A stretch of 64,000 nucleotides of DNA from Xanthoparmelia taractica (lineage: Eukaryota > Ascomycota > Lecanoromycetes > Lecanorales > Parmeliaceae), in the NCBI GenBank assembly GCA_033085395.1, contig JANQBS010000149.1, positions 35,846 through 99,845 of the forward strand. The letters are read 5' to 3'. Both the position numbers and the translations under genes were made by a program. Position 1 is the first letter of the stretch. Every line of letters begins with the position of its first letter. Positions 58,351 to 64,000 of the stretch are shown piece by piece. The notes beneath the pieces are model-generated. The model did not search any database. It saw only the letters and a list, made by a program, of their open reading frames with translations, and was not told where the DNA came from.

Positions 58351-59985
58351 ATGAAGACTGACAAACTTCCACCAACGTCTTCGTTGACTACACTGAGTTC
58401 CTCGCAGTCAGCCAAAGAGTTGGACAGTCCCACAGACTCTAATGGCCCTCTGCCTTCATATCGCGCCGTCAGAGCTCTACCCTATGAGCTCCGCGAGCAT
58501 TGTATGATATATTTTGAAGAGGGCCTATACTGCCAAGCATTGAGCCTCCTAACCACACTCTTGACATCTGGGTTCACCTCTAATAGCCCACTTCCCGCCT
58601 TCCTTCCACCGCCTCAGTACATCGCCTTAATCGCAACCCTTGCCGTCCATCCTACACTGACAACGCGGGCGAAAACCCTGGATCGAATCCAAGCCGCAAA
58701 CCTTGCGCTTCGATACCTGCGGTTGCTGTTGAAGCACGCTGGTCCAATTAGAGGCAATCTCAACGAAGCCTTCTATTTCCCTAGTCTCGGTCTCCTATCG
58801 CGGCGCGGTGGCAATGGTAGGAGAAGAAACACAAGCGAAGCGCTGAACCCTTCCGCCAATGGCAGTGAGGGTATTGATACCGAATTGGCGAATGCGGGGT
58901 CATTATGGGCACGGGCCGAAGATTTCTGGCAGGTTGTCGGGTGGTGCTTCAATTGCAGTATCCTGCACGAACGACGGTGGGAGAGATGGAGTGCATGGCT
59001 TACATACATGCTCGAGGTGCTTGAGGCTGACTGGGACGCACGAGAACATGGAGAAGGGGAGGAAGCAAGAGAAAAAAGCTTGATAATAAAATATATCAAC
59101 TCGGGAACGACGACTGTGGGGAGGCATCGAAAGATATTAAGAGCCGTCTTCGCAGACGGACGAACCAAGTCAGTTGCGGAATTTGGCGAAATATGGCACA
59201 ATGAAACGAAAGAGCTGAAGCAGGACACGGACATCAAAAAGGCGGACAAGAAGATCGATATCGAAGCCGACAACTACGGCGACTACATGGACGACGAAAA
59301 CGACGAGGACCTGGAAGATTCACCAGACGAGGCACCACTCTCGCCCACCGAACAGCCACCCCAACCGCACGCCTCCACCCCCAACGTCGCCGAGTCCCTC
59401 GGCGGCATGGACGCCATAACCCTCCGTCTCCGCCTCCTCTCCCTCCTCTCCAAAGTCTCCGCCGCCCTCCCCACCGACTTCACCGACCTAAACACCCTCT
59501 ACGACACCTTCCTCGAGCACTTCCGCTCCCTCCCCCTCCCCGCCTTCTTCCTCCTAATCTCACCGACTGCCCTCCGCGTCTTCACCCCCGCCGCCGCATC
59601 ATCGCTCGCACAATACATATTGCGTTCTCTCATCGCGGCTTCCGCGCCATTACCGCATAACGACAACATGTCACAGGATATACTCGAAACGAGCTATCTG
59701 CCTTTTGCGGCAAACAACGCTAGCGTCGTGGATAATGCGAGGGTGAGCTTGTGCATTGAGACGCTGCTGCGGCTTGTGGATAAGCATGTGGGATTGGCGT
59801 GGTCGCCTGGGTTGCAGGAGGCGGCGGAGACGGGGATTAGAGCTAGAGCTGCAAAGGCTAGGAATGTGAAGGTGAAGAAGAGGCAAGTGAAGAAAGGGAC
59901 GAGTGGGGATGGGGGGGATGATGGGGTGTGGTTGGCTGGTAGTGCGGAGAGGATTATGGGGGTCGTTGAGATGGCGAGACCGTAA
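58351..59985 (+). CDS. conserved-looking fungal protein of unknown function
   Basis: A single-exon frame of 544 residues with ATG context AAAAGATGA. The N-terminal 30 residues are Ser/Thr-rich. A helical region follows: YELREHCMIYFEEGLYCQALSLLTTLLTSG, AALIATLAVHPTLTTR, AANLALRYLRLLLKHAGP, and WQVVGWCFNCSILHERRWERWSAWLTYMLEVLEADW. An acidic break (YMDDENDEDLEDSPDE) is followed by another helical block (LRLRLLSLLSKVSAALP; FRSLPLPAFFLLISPTALRVF) and a basic segment (KARNVKVKKRQVKKG). This resembles a TPR-like or alpha-solenoid scaffold, perhaps nuclear. I do not recognise the family. From about 59330 the DNA becomes very C-rich but codon use remains consistent. Confidence 0.65.
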   Translation: MKTDKLPPTSSLTTLSSSQSAKELDSPTDSNGPLPSYRAVRALPYELREHCMIYFEEGLYCQALSLLTTLLTSGFTSNSPLPAFLPPPQYIALIATLAVHPTLTTRAKTLDRIQAANLALRYLRLLLKHAGPIRGNLNEAFYFPSLGLLSRRGGNGRRRNTSEALNPSANGSEGIDTELANAGSLWARAEDFWQVVGWCFNCSILHERRWERWSAWLTYMLEVLEADWDAREHGEGEEAREKSLIIKYINSGTTTVGRHRKILRAVFADGRTKSVAEFGEIWHNETKELKQDTDIKKADKKIDIEADNYGDYMDDENDEDLEDSPDEAPLSPTEQPPQPHASTPNVAESLGGMDAITLRLRLLSLLSKVSAALPTDFTDLNTLYDTFLEHFRSLPLPAFFLLISPTALRVFTPAAASSLAQYILRSLIAASAPLPHNDNMSQDILETSYLPFAANNASVVDNARVSLCIETLLRLVDKHVGLAWSPGLQEAAETGIRARAAKARNVKVKKRQVKKGTSGDGGDDGVWLAGSAERIMGVVEMARP

Positions 59986-60300
59986 ATGGTACTTTTGCGT
60001 TTACAATCTAAGGAATGCATTTGCGCAGATGCCATCTCCATCGCATATAAATGCACAAAGAATTTGAAGCGATTTGCAGGCATATGCTTGATAAACTCAT
60101 TGTTTGATCTTGTTCGACTCATAACCGCCAATGCTTTTTTTTTCCAACGCCGATGCTCGCTATGTTGGGTATCTGGTGCAGTGAAACTCCGTCACGGTAC
60201 TCACCGGGAACCAACCCGAAAAGAATATTAATGCCGCATGATAAAGAAAGGCAACTCCCCCCCAGCTCACCCCCGTCTCGCAAACCCCAAAGTCTACCAC
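59986..60300. other. intergenic between convergent genes
   Basis: 3' flanks only. No feature is recognised beyond a T9 run at about 60136. Confidence 0.5.
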
Positions 60301-60900
60301 TCAAGCCTTCCTCCCCAACCCCCTAACCCACTCCAAACTCCCCCTCAACCCCTCACTCCCACTCCCACTCCTCTCACTCCCCCCACTCCCCTTACTCCCC
60401 CCACTCCCCCTCCTCCTCCCCCACCCAGCCCCCGCCACAACCTCATTCCCCACGCCCCCCCTCCCAACATGATAAACCGGCACCGCGCCCACCTTCCCCT
60501 CCTTCGCCAACTCCTCGTCGAAGCTAAAGATGCGCCGTTCCTCGTCCGCATTGTGCATGTTGCCCGCGCCGCCCCGGCCCGTGCTGTAGTGCGGCATGCC
60601 GTGCGTTTTTGTGTTGGTGGAGTGCAGGCTGTGGGTGTCGCAGGGGAGGGAGGTGGGGGGGAGAGGGTGGCGGGTGGAGCGAGAGGTGGAGGAGGTGGAG
60701 GAGGTGGTGGTGGTGCGGTTGCCGGCGCCGCCGCGGCCGAAGGGCATGGTGCGGGGGTGGGAGGGGGTGGGTTCGTGGAGGGTGAAGGAGGGTGCCGGGG
60801 AGGTTGACATTGTGGTGGTTTTGTGGTGGTGGTGGTGATGTGGTAGGCCGATTTGGTTTGGGAGGCTGGAGAGGTGTTCGAGGACGAGGGCGTCGCTCAT
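60301..60900 (-). CDS. Par32/DUF3602-family protein
   Basis: A single exon of 199 residues from ATG 60900 (MSDALVLEHLSSLPNQ). Three GRGGAGN-type repeats characteristic of DUF3602 are seen: FGRGGAGNR, STGRGGAGNM and HVGRGGVGNE, separated by Ser/Thr-rich linkers. The acidic ADEERRIFSFDEEL segment lies between repeats two and three. The C-terminal part is Gly/Ser/Arg-rich. The family's best-known member, yeast Par32, is phosphorylated in response to TORC1 inhibition and regulates ammonium transporters; a nutrient-signalling role here is inference. The frame is open upstream to 61113, but that extension is biased and lacks repeats, so the nearer ATG is preferred. The 3' half lies in strongly strand-biased G-rich DNA (minus strand). 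Confidence 0.82.
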   Translation of the reverse strand: MSDALVLEHLSSLPNQIGLPHHHHHHKTTTMSTSPAPSFTLHEPTPSHPRTMPFGRGGAGNRTTTTSSTSSTSRSTRHPLPPTSLPCDTHSLHSTNTKTHGMPHYSTGRGGAGNMHNADEERRIFSFDEELAKEGKVGAVPVYHVGRGGVGNEVVAGAGWGRRRGSGGSKGSGGSERSGSGSEGLRGSLEWVRGLGRKA

Positions 60901-62228
60901 GTACGTGCTATGTTGTGTGAGGAGAGTTGTTGGATGATTTGTGGGTAATGTGTGGGTCTTAGTGTTCGAGTGGATGTCAGACAGGTAGGTGGATGTCTTT
61001 GGATACCGATTGAATAATGACTGTCTCGTTGAATATGAGGATGATATGAGTGTGGATGTGGATGTGATGTGTCTGGTAAAATGATCAAGGCAGGAACAGT
61101 GGCACTGTACCACCTTTATATACCCCTTTGCTCCATCGGAGGCACCGTCCGGCTAATAATGATTCGAATGACATGTTGGAAGGCTTCTTTGAACCTATTC
61201 ACCTTACTTTGCCGTTAACTGATGATACTAATCCGTTAACTGGAAAGACCACTCAGATTCGAGAATTTCTCACGAGTGCGTGACCCGCATACAAGCGACC
61301 GAAGGGGACGCGCCTTGCAGTTAACGGCAACCGATGAGGTAAGTAAGGCCTAATATTCGACAAAGCGGCGTCGACTTTTCAGGGAACCTCCACTGAAATC
61401 TCGGGCTCAGGGTCATGCTGCCGAGTATAGCCACAAGGGACACGGGAGAATTTCCCACTCGCTGCTTTAGAGGAAATATACGAAAAGGCAAAACGTAATT
61501 AGAACGATTTATGGCGTAAGCAATATCCAGTCATCGTTCAGGCTTTGAGAGCACGTTGTTACAAGTCGCCATTTGCTCATTTTTGCAGCTGACGCTTTGA
61601 TGCGTCTTGGCTTGGGTAGGGATAGCTGAATGAAGGTTATGTTGGATGATTTTGCATATTATGGGGGTAATGGGAATTCAACGCGCTGCCTACGTTCAAT
61701 GGAAGAACGTGACCCTTTAATTGGGTGCCGTAATAACACTGCACAGTCTCAAGGCGGCTTGCATTCCTTGACCTGTAAAAAGCTGTAAGGATTCACAAAT
61801 ACATCCAGCTGCATATTTGAAGCTCTCGCTGTTCCCATGCTCTAAGCATTCCTCGATTCATGTTCGTTGTTCGCCATTCAACCATCCTTTCCATGCCAGC
61901 TTGGATGGATCTGCCCTTAAGATCTGGCGCTCCTATTTAGTGCGTTTCCCCGCATACTAATGACCAGGCACAACCTTCCGAAACCTGGGGTAGAAACCCA
62001 GACCAACGTACGCAACCTTATGAGTGGTCAGGAACTCCGAAGGCCTGGGCCCCGTATCCTCGAGCTCCGCAAGTGTTCCCTCGACGAGTCATACTTCGTA
62101 ATCGGTGTAGGCCCCCCCCTTTACACCCAAAAGACCGACCTGTCGCCTATCCTCGTGACCGAGTGCTTTCCATGGTTGACCACCGTGATGGAGAAGCTGT
62201 AGACTGACAGTTCAAAATGTTCAGCCTT
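60901..62228. other. intergenic, long upstream region
   Basis: Upstream of the Par32-like gene and downstream of arp1. CCGTTAACTG/GCCGTTAACTGA-type words recur at about 61210, 61232 and 61317. No gene is supported. Confidence 0.45.
61115..61122 (-). promoter_or_regulatory. TATA box candidate for the Par32-like gene
   Basis: TATATAAA on the minus strand in a GGGGTATATAAAGG context, about 215 bases before ATG 60900. Confidence 0.4.
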
Positions 62229-63564
62229 CTAATTGAATTTCGTATGAATGATCTCGGGATTCTCGTGCCAGTCATCGATATTGACCCACATCTACCAGTG
62301 TACGTCAGCGCTTCATCCGGCTCTGTCGGGACTGAGTGACTAACCTTGCGAAAAGTACTCAACCCAGCAAGGATACTCCCGCCAATCCAAGTACTATATT
62401 TCCTCTCTGGAGGAGCAAAAATCTTGATTCTCATGTCCTTGACCGCTAATCTCTGCACCTCATGCAGCAACCGGTCTCCGAACCCCTTGGTCAGGGTTGA
62501 GCCCCCCGACAGTACGATGTTGCCAAACAGGGATTTCCGCAGGTCCATGTCCGTCCGATTAATTGCATCAACAACGATTTGATGTATCCCAGGGTATTCG
62601 AGTCCAATGATCTCAGGGTCGAACAGGATCTCAGGCGCGCGATATCTCTCCGACCCGATCTATTCACCCTAAGCATCGTACTTCTCAAGACAAGAATGCT
62701 TGAGAACGACCCACCTTCATCCTATTCCCATCTGGAAGCGTATACTCCACAACCTTGCTATCTGGCCTTCCAGCATGCTGCATCCACTCCTTCTCCTCTT
62801 TCCTCGGGTCCAACGCCACGTATGAATGCTTCTCCTTGATGGTCCTCACAATCTCCTTCTCCGCACTCGTGTGAAATACATAGCCACTCTTCCTAAATAG
62901 CAATTGCATGTATTCCGTCACGTCTCTTCCCGCGACGTCAATTCGCTGTATACTGTTCGGCATCGCGAAGCCTTCGTAGACTGGTACTGCGTGTGAAACA
63001 CCGTCACCTGCGTCCAGGACTATACCTGTTGTACGACCAGACGCGTAGAGTGAGAGGACGGCCTGAATGGAGGTATACAGTGCCGGGACATTGAAAGTTT
63101 CGAAAAGGATTTGGGCGGCGGTGTCCCGATTCGCTCGGGGATTTAGGGGAGGCTCTGTGAGAAGGACCGGATGCTGTTGTCACGAAGAACCTCAGTCAGC
63201 CATTCTCTGGCAGCAATCCCTGGTTTACAAGCCAGACGATCTTCTGCGGGCAGCGTACCTCCTCACTCAAAGTCTTTAGCTCTTCCTGATACACAAACTG
63301 CCATATCCTCTCCATATCATCCCAGTCTGTAACAATGCCATGTTCCAATGGATATCGAATCTTCAATAACCCTCTAAGCTCCTCCGCTCTTTTCCCGATA
63401 AATACATCCCCTTCTAGAGCCCCAGCCAACACCCTCAGATGCTTTGGCCTACCCACAAACGATGGAAAATAGCACTTGGGGAGATCCTCGCCAGCGAAGC
63501 CGGCTCGTATCGTTCCACTCCCATTATCTAGCACTATGGGCGCGTTGTGGAGCGTCTCTGTCAT
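62229..63564 (-). CDS. arp1: actin-related protein Arp1 (centractin)
   Basis: Four exons (63259-63564, 62715-63173, 62345-62659, 62229-62291) give exactly 380 residues, the usual Arp1 length. The actin fold is complete: VLDNGSGTIRAGFAGED (phosphate 1), the TEPPLNPRANRD region, IVLDAGDGVSHAVPVYEGF (phosphate 2), IVLSGGSTLTKGFGDRL (adenosine), and the C-terminal tail STWIGGSILAGLSTFRKMWVNIDDW...HTKFN. Arp1 builds the short filament of dynactin, the cofactor of cytoplasmic dynein, and in filamentous fungi is needed for nuclear migration. Introns of 85, 55 and 53 bases all keep phase 0. The final exon of 63 bases is confirmed by the conserved tail. Confidence 0.96.
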
Positions 63565-64000
63565 GATTGTGGGGATATAATAGCCTCAAACTAGCAGTTA
63601 TAGCGGCAGGTGGATACTCAATAACGCTAGTAGAAAGCATTTCGAGTTGTGAGTAGCGGAGTTGTCATGCTTCTAAACATTGTGTATCATAGAGAGTGTC
63701 TAGCAGCGTTGGATTATCGAAGGAGACGCGGAGCGCGATGCCAAGCCTTGGGCAAACCAGACCAAAATGGATCGTTCTCGTTAAGGTAGCAAATAGCTAT
63801 CGAGACGTAGCAATATCGATTTATGTTCATTTAGCCCGATGATATGATTGAGATTCATCCCGCTACAACTGTCACTTTACCGGCAACGCGCCCCTGGCCT
63901 ACTCTTTGAGACTCCAAGGAGGCTATATGTTGCATCACCCCGGTGGGTCGTGCATATCCATGGCCATCCCATCACCCCGATGGATATGACGGATATCCAT
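63565..64000. other. intergenic with short repeats at the right edge
   Basis: Promoter side of arp1. From about 63925, CATCACCCCG(G/A)TGG and GGATATCCAT-like words are repeated, reminiscent of the GGGATATCCC palindromes at 22.3-22.8 kb. The feature continues beyond the window. Confidence 0.4.

Noticed and set aside
60301..61113. 270-residue version of the Par32-like protein
   Set aside because: The extra 71 N-terminal residues come from leader sequence with the TATA candidate at its start; the ATG at 60900 fits the family better.
1..64000. CRISPR arrays, bacterial operons, tRNA or rRNA genes
   Set aside because: None seen. The genes are intron-containing and fungal, and no cloverleaf or rRNA-like segment was noticed by reading; a tRNA scan was not possible.

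Overview
The window is nuclear DNA of a filamentous ascomycete (Pezizomycotina). Genes are split by short introns of about 46-90 bases with GTRNGT-like donors and CTRAY branch points. The proteins are fungal (Sec24, Arp1, PKA regulatory subunit, Prp24/SART3, a SPF27/BCAS2 homologue, neutral ceramidase, a fungal NLR). An AT-rich block carries the C-to-T/G-to-A signature of repeat-induced point mutation (RIP). I cannot fix the class or genus. Most gene models below were spliced by hand from reading frame, splice signals and protein family continuity. In every model called intact the exon phases close without a frameshift.

Layout. 0-18 kb: the end of a DUF7330-like protein, a secreted Cys-rich Ser/Thr-rich protein, a stand-alone trehalose-phosphate phosphatase, a probably mitochondrial nucleotidyltransferase/poly(A) polymerase, the PKA regulatory subunit, the splicing factor SPF27, a CBM48 (Crp1/Mdg1-like) protein and Sec24. 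This is mainly conserved housekeeping DNA. 18.4-31.5 kb is an accessory island: a RIP-mutated AT-rich block, a DUF7924 protein with a PD-(D/E)XK-like motif, a palindrome-rich repeat, a hydrolase/NB-ARC NLR with a degenerate P-loop, a 1,037-bp Mutator-like element with 9-bp target-site duplication, and a divergently transcribed 1,071-residue protein of unknown family. That last gene contains a tandemly duplicated exon-intron unit. 33-39 kb: a multi-pass TLC-like membrane protein, a 5'-truncated MFS relic and a frame-broken fructosamine-kinase gene. 38.9-63.6 kb: neutral ceramidase, a large unknown fungal protein, a small membrane protein, an MFS drug/H+ antiporter, Prp24/SART3, an HpcH/HpaI aldolase, a conserved unknown protein, a Par32/DUF3602 protein and Arp1 (centractin).

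Several genes touch shared processes (Prp24 and SPF27 in splicing; Sec24 in COPII export; PKA-R and Par32 in nutrient signalling), but nothing in the window forms an obvious metabolic cluster. The most unusual part is 18.4-31.5 kb. There an NLR-type allorecognition/defence gene and a large unknown helical-repeat gene share one upstream region, and a transposon has landed in it, next to RIP-scarred repeats.
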